Shown: positions 1 through 11,144 of the stretch, in pieces | How the letters are laid out: each line of letters starts with the position of its first letter | Numbering within the stretch: position 1 is the first letter of the stretch | NCBI GenBank assembly: GCA_945643635.1 | Contig: CALZFC010000007.1 | Location: 846,501 to 910,500, forward strand | Direction: 5' to 3' | DNA length: 64,000 bases | From: Allodiplogaster sudhausi | Lineage: Eukaryota > Nematoda > Chromadorea > Rhabditida > Diplogasteridae | Translations under genes and position numbers: made by a program | The notes under the pieces: model-generated | Databases searched by the model: none | What the model was told of the DNA's origin: nothing | Seen by the model: the letters and a program-made list of their open reading frames with translations, nothing else

Positions 1-178
1 GCTTTTTCTCTCCCCTCTCTCTCTCACTCTTCTTTTCTGTCTCTGCCTCAGTCATTCTGTTTTTTTTCTCGCTATCTTCTTCTTCAGTATTCCAAACAGT
101 TTTCGAAACCAAAAAAGGCACCTCCCATCTTCGATTTTGCAAGTCTTGAGGATTGACTTCTTCTAGATACAACGCCTA

Positions 179-311
179 GCTACCGAAGCGTCTTCATCTG
201 GCCAATCCCTTCCACAAAGAGTCCGAACAGGAATCGGACGGAGCAATTGAAGAGGAAGACTACTTCGAAGTTGCGGACCTCGTATACGAGTTCCTTCCTG
301 ATGAGAACTGA
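179..311 (+). CDS. 3'-terminal exon of an upstream gene (acidic C-terminus)
   Basis: An open frame follows a plausible 3' splice site (acgcctag just before 179) and runs to TGA at 309-311. It encodes about 43 residues rich in Glu and Asp, ending in YEFLPDEN. An AATAAA hexamer follows at 314-319, which fits a real gene end. The pyrimidine-rich stretch at 1-100 could be part of the preceding intron. The rest of the gene lies left of the window, so the family cannot be named. The other two frames through this exon contain stops or lack a polyadenylation context. Confidence 0.5.
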
Positions 312-319
312 TAAATAAA

Positions 320-1060
320 ACTGAATCTCAAGAAATATGTAAATAGTATAATTCAAAATCTTTAAATACCGTAGGCGAAGACGGCTACTAATTTCAAGGC
401 AAGGATGAAGACGTATGTATGTATGTATGTATATATGTACATATGTACCACGGTGAGGAGAATGTTTAATATCCTCAAAGTTTAATTCAAAATAAATTTG
501 CGGAAACTTCATAATTATCACTTTTCTATAAAGGGAATTAGGGAAAGAGAAAATTCTTGAATTCCTTGTCCTCTTGCTTTTTTAAAGGAAGACACCTTCT
601 GTTATCAGAAATATTATAGCTATCTCAACGAAGGTTTTCTATTATTCCATGTTACTCATCTGCATTCGTCCTCCTTTGATACTTCGTTGTTGGATGATGG
701 ATTTCGCAATAGTTTCGAGGTGAATCGAAAATTTGATAGCCTTTCAGAAAGTGCAAACTATAAGTGCTGTGTACTTATAAAATATAAATTGCAATAGCCA
801 ATTTTTTCACTTTTTAACCAGTACAATATGAATAGAATTAATTGAAAAGTGCAGGAAAGAGACTATAAAAACGCTGAAAATCGTGGAACCTCATCATCAC
901 TACTAGTTTTTTTACAACTCTTCTCACCAAAAAATTTTTTTACTAAAATTTAAAATTATTTACTTGGTATTCATTACAACGGAGGAATTCTCCCCTCTCG
1001 AGTAAGAATGGAAATTTGATGTTCGATTATCAGAACGGAGGATCGGATGAGGCGCCGATA
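320..1060. other. AT-rich intergenic stretch, no gene seen
   Basis: Apart from the TATG microsatellite I see no exon-like open frame with splice signals, no RNA gene and no repeat structure here. Confidence 0.5.
408..448. repeat. palindromic TATG/CATA microsatellite
   Basis: Tandem GTAT units turn into TACATATG units, so the tract is self-complementary. Similar tracts recur at 2,393-2,465, 10,540-10,570, 11,918-11,948, 19,655-19,735 and 24,780-24,800. Confidence 0.85.
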
Positions 1061-1285
1061 TCATCGAATTAAGGATGAATGTTTATTTGAGATGAATTTC
1101 TCTCTGCTGTCCGCCTCGACCTGCCCGGAACGGTCGGAGAGAATTCTCTCCTCGCCGGCTTCTCGTCGCTCGTCTTGAATCGCGGCTGAGCGTCTCCTTG
1201 CTTCTCCTCCATCCTCTTCTTCTCTTTGCAACTCGCAACTCACTCCCTCTTTCCTCGATCCCTCCCTGTCCCTCATATCTGCATA
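1061..1285 (-). CDS. possible 3' exon of a minus-strand gene, frame uncertain
   Basis: On the minus strand a 3' splice site (tatatgcag) is followed by about 200 nt free of early stops in more than one frame, and an AATAAA lies near 1,084 on that strand. The candidate products are Arg/Glu-rich and low in complexity. One frame starts MEEKQGDAQPRF and stops near 1,074. The strong purine bias of this strand could keep frames open by chance. I do not recognise a family. Exon-like minus-strand islands at 2,662-2,892 and about 3,900-3,950 might belong to the same gene, but the splicing cannot be phased with certainty. Confidence 0.25.
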   Translation of the reverse strand, partial: YADMRDREGSRKEGVSCELQREEEDGGEARRRSAAIQDERREAGEERILSDRSGQVEADSREKFISNKHSSLIR

Positions 1286-2661
1286 TAAAAAGTTGAAGAG
1301 AATGAATCTTGTCCAAATCAATCACGTTATTCAATGATGAAGTAATTTGTTATTATGAAAGCACGAGACATTGGATAACGAGCTTAAGATTTGAACAAAT
1401 TTTTGAGACAGCATTCGGCACTTTTCTGACCTCTGGTAGTTCTCCTGAGAGAGTGCAGAAAACAACAGAATGACAATGCATTCGTCATGTGACAACTTTG
1501 TTACATCAATGCACTTCTGTATTCAATAACACGACGTGTACTTTTTATTCGAACTTCGCCAACATAAATACGTGCAGACAAGCAGTGCGCCTCCCATGCA
1601 AGACAACTAACATACTAAAAGTCTGACGGACTCTGGAAAGTCTTTCAGAAGGGACGCGTGATATTTTGCGTGCTTTTATAGCGACATGAGAAAGCCACAA
1701 GCAGCAAGCGAATACGAGGAAAATATGTCAGATCTCAGAATTCTTTGGAATACCGATTGCGGCGTATTGAAAAAGCTCCTGACAATGACAAGATATTTGG
1801 AATAGGGTGCAATGTTAATGCTACAAAATAAAATAATAACTAAAATAAAATAAATGTATTGCATCTTTCCCATGATTGTACCAGATGCTGAATTGCGAAC
1901 AAGGACTTGGATCGGAATTGTTTGCATATTCACCTCGCCAGTTCTCACTTACTTTGAAATGATATCTCAAGCATTGGCAATCGTGAGCAATCTGAACGCA
2001 TTACAAAACTCCAACAGCTTCAACTTATCCTGATGGTGACCGAACCTTTTTTTCGATTTTCCGAATGCATAATATATCCTGGCTGTTTCCGTTAAAGGAC
2101 CGCTGATGTATTAGTCCTGCAAGAGGGCAGCGAAATATAAGTTGTTTTTGAGAGGGAAGCTTGAAGGGGAGGGAGATGTTAACGCACATTCACTGTCGCT
2201 GAATAATCGTTTCGTACTGGATTCTCAGCTAATTCTAAACGTAGGGCATGACAAGTAAAAGATGAAATTTAAAACTATTTATATCCTAATGAGTACGTGT
2301 ACATACATATGTTCACATTTTACGAGATGATAATGTCTCACACGTTCCCTAGGCTAGCTATCCTTAGTCACTCTAGCTTACTCACACTTTGTGTACATAC
2401 ATACATATGTATGTATGTATACGAAAAAATACCTGTACATGTGTAGGCATGTACATATGTACATATGTTTGTACAATGTGAATGTACTGAAATTACGAGT
2501 GTTTTTTTTTAAACTAAGACAATACAGGATCATGCTAGTATGGCTACAATTATTTTCAAGCCATTACATGATGTGCATGGACTCTTATGAGCAGTATTAG
2601 GCGGAGGCGAGGTTGAAATATTGATGGAATCCTTAGCCGGCGCGCCAAGTCTTCCGACTCC

Positions 2662-2892
2662 TCATGCTGTCTTCAACATGCAAGGAGTCGACGACGATGG
2701 AAGAGAAGTCGAAACAAGAGGATGCTGCACATCGGTCGAGGGAGAAGCTGAGATAGTAAGAGCGGAGGGGCTCGAGGGGAACGAGAGAGTGCTGTACATG
2801 AGGAGATCGTAGACATCCTCACGGAAGGTCGGATCGTTCAGAATCGACAGACTCATCTTGAGAGATAACAGCGTCCAGATATTTCAATGTGC
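2662..2892 (-). CDS. exon-like island, minus strand, family unknown
   Basis: A good 3' splice site (ctaaatttcag) precedes this block on the minus strand. Two readings are open. One begins at an ATG at 2,856 and codes 64 residues (MSLSILNDPTFRED...) with a Ser/Thr/Pro-rich second half. The other continues directly from the splice site and ends after about 22 residues. Codon third positions are C/G-rich, as in the well-supported genes of the window, which favours coding on this strand. No domain is recognisable. Confidence 0.3.
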
Positions 2893-3547
2893 TGAAATTT
2901 AGGAGAATAAATAAATTGTAGATAAATACATATCAATAAAGAATACAAAAGACGGCCGGCAAAATATCATATGGGTGATGCAAATTCATCCGCAATACTT
3001 GAAGCATCGGAGGGTACATACATACGTGCGGGACTTTTCTTTCAATGATAGAAAGCAAAGCATGCATGATAGGAAAATAGTACCATCAGGCGCTCTCGTT
3101 TATTTATCCTGCTTTATCCTCTTATTGTTAGGAACAGAAGGTGATGGGCGTTTCTAAGACCATACTGTTTGTACATATCTATGTACCCAGGACGTATCGG
3201 ATAAGAAGTGGAAAAAAAACAGGGAGAATTTCCCATGAGTAGCTAAGTTAAGAGAACAATTTCAAGCAGATGAAAACAACATTCAACCTTTGCTCTTACC
3301 TTGCGCCTCGAGGTCAAAGTATTAGCGGAATTTCACATGACAGGGGCAAGAATGAAATCTGTTAACACGAGACATTACGAGAAAGTTTCGAATCTGGTTG
3401 TCAGTGACTCATTCGCTGTTTGCACAAAATTGGGTGCAAAACATAGATAACAAGAGGGACAAAAATCTAAGTTCATGTGTGCTTCTTTTGCGCAGAAAGT
3501 GTACTGATTTTTTTTAAAATATGTCTTTGGCTGTGTTTTATTACGGA

Positions 3548-3737
3548 TTCTGTATATAATGAGAAATATGGAGGACCTTTGTCTGTCGTCCGACCCGCTC
3601 GATTCAAACCAATCAGTGCCGGTCCATCTCTCCATTCTCGCATCTTCGATACGAGAGACCCGTACGCTGAGCTCAAAGTGAGCATCGAGAGACCGAACGA
3701 CCGCGAGACACGCACCATCATCTATAATCCAACGTAG
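3548..3737 (+). CDS. exon-like island, strand uncertain
   Basis: On the plus strand about 60 codons run open to a TAG at 3,735-3,737, giving a polar, domain-like peptide (GGPLSVVRPARFKP..., ...RTIIYNPT). The minus strand is also open here in two frames and has a usable splice acceptor, so the strand is not settled. No AATAAA is evident directly downstream on the plus strand. I do not recognise the family. A short minus-strand segment near 3,900-3,950 rich in Asp/Glu/Arg could be a neighbouring exon. Confidence 0.25.
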
Positions 3738-3959
3738 TTCCTACCAACAGGAAGTTTCGAGTGGAAAGAAGAAGAATCGAGAGAGGAACAGGTGATAGAG
3801 AAATGTTGACAATAGCGCGGAGAGAAAAAAAGTATGGAATAAGATACGATAAAATGGTAGCACACTTTTGCCGGAGTCGTTGTTGTTCAGCCGGAAGATG
3901 CTCACCATCAGCAAAGTCGACGAGTTTAGCCCTCTCGTTCTCGTCATCCAGTCTAACTA

Positions 3960-4800
3960 AGTTACTGTTCCATTTATTAAAAGCAAGTTTTAAGATAGGC
4001 AATGACAACTCCCGTACTCTTGAATTCTGCCCTCTATCGATGCAACATTGTCTTTCTCAGGATTCATGAGGCATCTAATACATACTTCCATAGATTGGTA
4101 GAGGAAGACTGTGACTAGAAGAGAGAACGAGAGAGAAGGCCAGGGAAATAAAAAAAAACAGAAAGAAAACAGGCGAAAGAGATAAACTGTTAGGATAAGT
4201 AAGAAGCAGAAACTTGTGTGAGAAGCTAAATCTGGATTTCCTTGATGAGTAAATACAAATAAATATTAATGTAATGGAAGTGGTACTGATATAAGCTCTG
4301 GGAAACATCAAACATGAGTGCCAAAAAGGGCATGGCGGACAGGAAAGAGAGGAGTACTTAGAAAGTAACCGAATGAGCGTGAGATGGGAGAGATAAATAA
4401 ATAAAGTCCGTAAGCGAAAAACAGCAAGCGTACACGGGCGAGCAACATGAGACGTGCGTGTACTATGATTTAGTCCGTAGATTCCAGATCTCATTATCTG
4501 AATTGCTTCTTCATCCGGGTTTCACTCTTCTTCAGAATGGAATATATTGTATGCCCTTTCCAGCAATCTGCTCTTCCTGGATGCCCTTTTGCTGACGTCG
4601 CAGAGTTGCACTTTTCCGCATTCCCCGATATAACGGTACTGTGCGCTAAAATTATTGTAGAAATAACTGAAAGTATCCAGCAGCTGGCTGGAACTATTAG
4701 GTTTCTACGTGGTGTGGCGCAAACGTTCATGAACAAAAGAAGTGAAGCCGCCTTGAAAGAATAGAAGCAGTACCATTTACATACTGCCAACATTCAGTTT
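3960..4800. other. intergenic stretch with weak ORFs only
   Basis: The segment 4,494-4,793 is open on both strands (75 codons plus, 99 codons minus), but neither reading has a recognisable domain, splice context or codon bias. I do not call a gene. Confidence 0.4.
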
Positions 4801-4847
4801 TTTCCATAGTAATAATCGGCAAGAGTATAATGCCACCCACGAAAATC

Positions 4848-5298
4848 GGCTCTATTCTTGTGTAAGCGTCCCATCGAATTATAGGCGTCCCATGGAAAAT
4901 AAAGGCGTCCCGCCGAATTATGGGCGTCCCATGAAAAAATTAGGCGTCCCATGAAATTATAGGCGTCCGACCGATTTATAGGCGTCCCATCGCAAGAAAA
5001 GGCGTCCCATAGAATTTAAGTCGTCCCAAAAAAAATTTTTTATTTATTTTTTTTTTCATTGTAGTGTATGCACTTTGAGGAGGTTGTTCGGTCAGTTATC
5101 GGACGCCTATAAATTTTTCTGACGCCCTAAAATTTATAGGACGCCTATATATTTTTGGGACGCCTATATTTCCGATGGGACGCCTGTAAATCCTTCGGAC
5201 GCCTATAAATATTTGGGACGCCTAGATTTTCTATAGGACGCCTTTATTTTCCGTGGGACGCCTATAATTCGATGGGACGCGTACACTAGAATAGAGCC
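4848..5298. mobile_element. fold-back MITE built of ~20-bp GGCGTCCC units
   Basis: The element starts GGCTCTATTCTTGTGTA and ends with the near-exact reverse complement (TACACTAGAATAGAGCC). It is flanked by a perfect 8-bp direct repeat CGAAAATC (4,840-4,847 and 5,299-5,306), a typical target-site duplication. The left arm (about 4,863-5,030) has roughly nine copies of GGCGTCCC spaced by about 20 bp. The right arm (about 5,100-5,282) has the complementary series GGACGCC. A T-rich spacer separates the arms, so the whole element can fold into one long hairpin. It has no coding capacity. The 8-bp duplication is compatible with hAT or P-type mobilisation; the superfamily is inferred. Confidence 0.88.
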
Positions 5299-5306
5299 CG
5301 AAAATC

Positions 5307-6741
5307 TATTTCCTTGTTTAAAGATGCTTTACGAAATCGCTATGATGTCATAAAATTTTATTTATGTGTAAATATCGGAAACAAGGTATTGTATTGTTTA
5401 CTCTTTTTATTCGTCTCAGCAAGTGCGAGAGAAGTTGCGTTCTTTAATATATTTTTTCCCGCCAACGCTAATTCGCATTATTAAGGCGATTTCAGCGTTA
5501 ACAGACGAGTGCCCTTTTCATGTGCCGGAGAGAGTCTTTTTCTTTCCCGGAGGGGGCGTTGCCAAGAACCACCGTATAAAGACTTCCTTCGTCCTCTCAT
5601 ACGTCTCGGAGAAATCAGAAATCGACAAATGGAGAGATCGTCTCTTCAATCGTGTCCATTCTCTGCTTTTCTTTAAAGGAGGAAGATCACTGAAAAATAA
5701 TTAATACAGGTTCCAATTACTGTGTTTATCCTGGAACTTGGTTATTTTAGTGTGCTTGTTTGCTGGTTGCACAATCAGGGTGCGCCAAAGTAGAATGAGC
5801 TTATGAGAACGCGAAGGACCACCGTAATTTGAAATCCCTCATAATTTTTCGGTGATCATTTTATTGTAGTGATCGCGATCTTGTGAAAACATTTTGCGTT
5901 GGTCTAGTTTATCTTTCATACGAAGCTACTGCGCCATTATTAAACAAAATGGAGGTTGCTTCCAAGAAGCCAGTTGACAACTTTATTTGTATTCTAGCAT
6001 GAAATTCTAAGACATGAAACTTTTAACTGAGGGTAATTTACTACTTTTCTTCTAACCACGAACGGAACCGGATGATCCGTTTTTTAGAACAGAATATGAA
6101 GCTAACAACGAAATAAATTAGATATGAATAAAAAAAATTTTATTTCCTTTTGTTATGGCGCTTAGCCTATAGCTTTTTAATTGTTGTTACGATTAAAAAA
6201 ATAACTAGCGAAATGGGCGATCTGTTCACTTTTGGTGAACACGTAGCATGAGTGGGTGAACATGAGCAGTCTAAAGAAAACATTTCCAAATTATCAGATA
6301 GAACTTCAGTCATAAAGCTGTTACGCCGTGGGATGATTTCCTGGTTTATAAAAGGTTTCATATATCAGATTAGTCTCCTTTCCGCTGACCTTCTCTGTAT
6401 CAACCCAGGCCGAAATCTGGTAGGCAATCAAGCTTTTGAGGACAGAACAACCCAAATGCACAGAGATACAAATTTCAATCTGTCATTTGGCGACATAGGC
6501 AGCGAAAACAAACAAATTACGGTCTACTGCTTTCTCTGTTGTTTACCTTATGGCGTCAGTCTTTGCGGTGGACAACTCACATGACGTTGCAAATTCTTCA
6601 TTTCCTAATTTGATGACCTTACTCGACGCTAATTTGAAGGATATTTCCGCCGGGGAGTCTAAGCGTAACAGAAATGCTAGAATTGGGCTTTTAGCATAAG
6701 CTGGAATATCTGGGAAGTGTATTCAAATTAGCTCTTTCGCC
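5307..6741. other. intergenic stretch, no supported gene
   Basis: Two ORFs of 93 and 110 codons on the plus strand (5,423-5,704 and 6,252-6,584) have no recognisable domain, no clear splice context and AT-rich third positions unlike the real exons nearby. Nothing else stands out. Confidence 0.45.
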
Positions 6742-7568
6742 ATGCCGATGCTGCGTCCTTCGTCGTCTGCCGTCTCCTCTGTCTTCGTGCTCTCTCTGCT
6801 CCTTCTTGTGGAGGTGGAGAGTGCGATGAACGGGAGGATGATTGACACCGAAAATCTCAAGGATATCTGCCCGCGGGCCAACGAACACGCCGCGCTTGAA
6901 ATGGTAAGTGGGGATTACGGAGAGGGTATATTGGATTAGACATTCTCAGCAGTCGAACAAATCGCTTCGGAACAGAACTGAATCAAGATTTGGATAAAAG
7001 ATAATCCATATTTTCACACAGGTGTCCAGATTTCAATACAGGATTACTGTAGGAAAGAAGGTGAAGCCAGTTCATCTGCAATGATCCTTGAAATCGCATA
7101 ATAGTAGAAGAATAAAAAAGAAAATCTTTTTAGAAAAGGAAAACTTATTTACCTTCCAGATGTTAAGAAAGGAGAGTCTATCCAAATACTTGTTTCATCA
7201 CAGCAACTTCGCGAGATAGCTATTTGCAAACGTCGCTATTTCAACGAATGGACCGCACTTCACAATGTAGTCATTCGTTTTCACGGAGCGGAAATATCTC
7301 AGCCGAAAGCGGTACACTCTCTCTAGTTGCTTCATTAAATAACCACTTCACTTGTTTACAATGTTTCTTTCTATTAGTTTCAAATAATTGTTGAAGGTCC
7401 TGCTACAATATCTGCTGAAGAATCCACCGACCCTTTTCACATCTCCGCCCTCTTCGATGGACACGCAAGAGGTTAAAAGCGCGATTGCGACGGATGATCT
7501 CAATCGCATCTACACCGGAGTGTGCATGGTGCTGCGATCCCTCGACTTCATCTTTTCCACACAATAGG
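6742..7568 (+). CDS. small predicted secreted protein, two exons
   Basis: Exon 1 (6,742-6,900) opens with ATG and encodes a basic start followed by a hydrophobic core (VFVLSLLLLVEV) that reads as a signal peptide. About 30 polar residues with one Cys follow, and the exon ends at a canonical donor (ATG|gtaagt). The best-phased second exon starts at 7,396 after ttgttgaag and runs in frame to TAG at 7,566-7,568, with one Cys and an amphipathic character. Together they give a secreted protein of about 110 residues with two Cys. An alternative second exon at 7,022 (after cacacag) would end after 21 residues, followed by AATAAA near 7,113. I do not recognise the family. The first exon is much more certain than the second. 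Confidence 0.45.
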
Positions 7569-7958
7569 GCCTCTCCCTCGTTCCCTCGGGCGCACACTCG
7601 CCTGCCCTCTCAGCTCCCACACTAGCCCCCTCTCATGCCCTGATCTGCTGTAATCCATTGCACCATACGTTCGTTTTTACTCCGTGCGAGAAGAAAATAG
7701 CTTGGGAACTATTTCAATGTCATCTTAAAGGAGGTCCGAGGCGAATAAAAAGTGTATAGTTTTTTTCGCATTATTTGGTCAGGTTGAGCTAGAAACTTTA
7801 ATTGCAAGTGTCCCGAAGTCACAAAACCCCTCTGCTCTGAGGAAATTAACAGCATTCTCTGCTTTGAATTCGGGAATATTTTATTTTCCCGCCATTTTCA
7901 AAAACTTTTGGCAGAGCAACACTGTGACCGATGCGGCCATTCGAATCCTGCACTTAAA

Positions 7959-7961
<3 letters not shown>

Positions 7962-8004
<43 letters not shown>
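7962..8004. repeat. (TA)n microsatellite
   Basis: An uninterrupted run of about 21 TA dinucleotides. Confidence 0.97.
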
Positions 8005-8006
<2 letters not shown>

Positions 8007-8689
8007 GGCGCACAACCAACATTGGCCGGATTTGGTTTAACACGTGCGAACACCAGCTACTTCTTCAAGCCACCCGTTTCTGTGGAGAGAGGCAAGGGGC
8101 AGTGGCACCATTTCTGCGGATTTTTCACACCGTACTTTTAACCAATTTGACAGGGGCTTCGTGGTAGGAGTTTTTCCCTTATGGTCTCCTTTAAAACGCA
8201 CTGTATTCTGATAATATCAACTTAATTTTTTTAACCAAATTATTTTAATAATATTAAGTGTATCATTTTAATTTTAAAAAGAAAGGAGAACTACATCCCC
8301 AAGGATAAACGCATTAACTTCAAACACGCTAGTTTCAGACTAACTTCCATTCTCTTATCCTCATTTGTGGACACTGTAACAGGTTTCGTCCACTAATTGG
8401 AGCTTTTCCTTGCATTATATTTTCTTTTTTTTTTACATCAGGAGACTTTTTTTGTTTGCGATCATATAAGGATAATTTAAGGATCATTTCATTTGGTGTC
8501 GTTCATCATAATCTGGCTCTATTTTTTTTCTTCACTTTTCTGATTTCTCCACTACTAGAATGTCTAACCGTACACATCCCCTTTTCTTGTAATTCTTACA
8601 CTTATTGTTGCATTACTGCGTCCTTTATTGGCACAATAAACAAGTGGGTAAGGAAAGAATAATGCAAGATAAAAATGCATAGGTAAACT

Positions 8690-8805
8690 AATTCGCGAAA
8701 TGGCACGAAAATGCGTATTCAGCGAGCTATTCCAGTTTGTATTATTTATATTAATACTATTAATACTATTAATACCGGACCCAACAATGTTGAGCGGGAC
8801 TGTAC
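8690..8805 (-). repeat. dispersed repeat ending ACAGTCCCG, inverted relative to later copies
   Basis: Read on the minus strand it begins GTACAGTCCCGCTCAACATT, goes through an AT-rich (ATTAAT)n middle and continues AAACTGGAAT. This matches 10,566-10,690 and 11,944-12,070 on the plus strand, including the CAACATTGTTGGG palindrome. The copies therefore form one family in opposite orientations. It probably represents one end of an uncharacterised transposable element; no second terminus was found. Confidence 0.7.
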
Positions 8806-9508
8806 ACGAGCCAGGTCAGGAAATGGAAAGATGATGCCGCTCTCATATCTCCGCACAAATCTCTATGCCTCCAATCGAAAATAAATGAAAGTACAAAGGA
8901 GTAAAAGTGGCTTATCCACTTTTTGCTATATCGTGAGAGATATAAGTGAAATAATATGATAACGATCAATATGAAAATGATTCAGCTAAAATCCGGCAAA
9001 AATAAGCCAGCGATTAGTCAAAATTTTCCGTTTTTAACAAATGTTGTTGTATTTCGTTAGAAAGCAATTTCGAAAATGAATCGCGATACATTTAATTCTC
9101 TTTGACCTGAGCCATCATTCCTACACAAGTCCGTTGTTGCCTTTTCCACAATAAATAATTCTTATGGTTAGTCATCCGGACAGGGCCACAATTTAGAACG
9201 TCTCCTTTCTTAGTGGGCGGGCTCACACGAAAATTTCTATATGGCTGCCCTTCCGTTCACTTATCAAAAACAGGATCCTTCGCTCTCCACTAAAGTATAG
9301 GACCACTCAGACCGGATACCGAAAGTGGAAAGGGTGAGTGAGCATAATTCTCTCTTTTTAGTCAGCAAATTCTAGTCCGGAAAATTCTTAGAAACTATCG
9401 ATATCCCCGTTCGGATCTAGAGTTTTCAAAAAGCGGACTCTCTGCAAGCCATATCGACCAAGTCATCCTCCTTATATAATACATACAATCAGGGGAATCT
9501 GAGACAAT

Positions 9509-9722
9509 ATGTAGGTAAATTAAGATCAGAACAGAGATGAAAATATGGAATGTGAAATAAAAATAACACAGAATGAATATATAAATAAAGCTCGCCTCAA
9601 AGCAAAGTTAAAAAATCGATCTATTATTTAATTTTTTAAAAATTATTTCCCATTCAATCAACTTGATTAAAGAATTGGCGCTCCACTCTCTCTTTACTTT
9701 GCTTCTTCATTCATTTCTCATT

Positions 9723-9766
<44 letters not shown>

Positions 9767-10886
9767 ATCTATGTATGTACATAAATATGTATGTACGTAA
9801 GTGTCATTCATAGACAATAAAAATATGATTCATTCGAATAGTCATTTCCTAACATTGAGTTCAAGATAACCCAATTCTTCATCTTTGCGTTTTCTCCGTT
9901 GGAAGCGAAAGAAAAGGGTCGATTTTCCGCTTCTCTGCATACCGAGATTCATATCTCTTCAATATTGACCACTTCATCTTATAATGTCTCTTCAAGAAGA
10001 GAGAAGCTATAAGTCAAATCAGTGTTCAGGAGGCCGTTGCACGAATGCCAGAGATCATTGTAGAGATCTCATCGACTTATTCAATAGAAATAGAAAGAGA
10101 GAGAAGTGAAAAGAATCGATCCCCACTTTGTCCTACCCCTAGGAGATATCCCTACTCTGTTTCCTTGCAACCAGACGCAGCCCAGAAAGAACTCCTCAAA
10201 AACCAATAGGAACCTATCATTCTTTTCAGTAATGTAACTCCGGTTTCTCGACTATCCTGATAAACGGTTTATTAAGCCGTGTGTAAAATGTTGTGTAAGA
10301 AAAATAGACGACAGCTCATTTTTTCCTGTAGTATACATAAAAGATGTCACTTGCTGTTTTTCATATCTCCGAGTTTACCTCCCTCGTGCTGGATCACCCA
10401 TTGTGCTTCAAGAATTCTATTTTTCTTGGGTTTTTGACTTTTGAGGACCTCAAGATTGCAAGAGTTCAAAATGGCTATTATGATAAGCACATTTGCTATT
10501 TGTCTTCTATTGTACTGCACTTCACAATTCCATTGCTACATATGTATGTATGTATATACATACATACAGTCCCGTCCAACATTGTTGGGTCCGAAATTAA
10601 TCAGATTTATCCGATTAATAGGATTAATTAAATTAATTTAAATAATTCAAACTGGAATTGCGAAGTGCTGAGGGCATGCCGTGCGATTTCCTCGGAGGGT
10701 TTTATGTCTTTTTTCATTGCGCATATCCCTGGAAAAAATGTTTTCCAAAATATGCCGAAATGACAAACATCTGATAATTTGACGAAGCTACGCTGTTTAG
10801 CGGAATTTTTTGCGAGGTGTTAGGCTGAGAAACGAGCTGGCTGAATCCAGCAGCCAAACTACAAACAACAAATTAGAGTGAAAATT
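9509..10886. repeat. 1,378-bp tandem duplication, copy 1
   Basis: This block is repeated directly and almost exactly at 10,887-12,264. I found only single-base differences (for example TTCTCTGCAT versus TTCGCTGCAT, and a C/T change near 10,130/11,509). The unit includes a (CT)n microsatellite, a TATG tract and one copy of the ACAGTCCCG repeat. ORFs inside it (for example 95 codons from 10,344) are identical in both copies and look non-coding. Confidence 0.95.
9724..9762. repeat. (CT)n microsatellite
   Basis: About 19 CT units. The duplicated copy lies at about 11,102-11,140. Confidence 0.95.
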
Positions 10887-11100
10887 ATGTAGGTAAATTA
10901 AGATCAGAACAGAGATGAAAATATGGAATGTGAAATAAAAATAACACAGAATGAATATATAAATAAAGCTCGCCTCAAAGCAAAGTTAAAAAATCGATCT
11001 ATTATTTAATTTTTTAAAAATTATTTCCCATTCAATCAACTTGATTAAAGAATTGGCGCTCCACTCTCTCTTTACTTTGCTTCTTCATTCATTTCTCATT

Positions 11101-11144
<44 letters not shown>

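Larger units (their letters stand above)
7605..9508. other. intergenic stretch with microsatellite and one dispersed repeat
   Basis: Apart from the TA tract and the repeat at 8,690-8,805, I see no open frame with coding character or splice support. Confidence 0.45.

Noticed and set aside
4494..4793. Opposed 75- and 99-codon ORFs
   Set aside because: Neither strand shows a domain, coding bias or splice signals; chance openness is sufficient.
7921..7956. tRNA-like GGCCATTCGAATCCTGCAC next to the TA tract
   Set aside because: Only the T-loop-like box is present; no D arm, anticodon arm or acceptor pairing is visible.
10344..10641. Identical 95- and 66-codon ORFs in both tandem units
   Set aside because: Identity reflects the recent duplication. 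The frames have AT-rich third positions, no domain, and run into the dispersed repeat.
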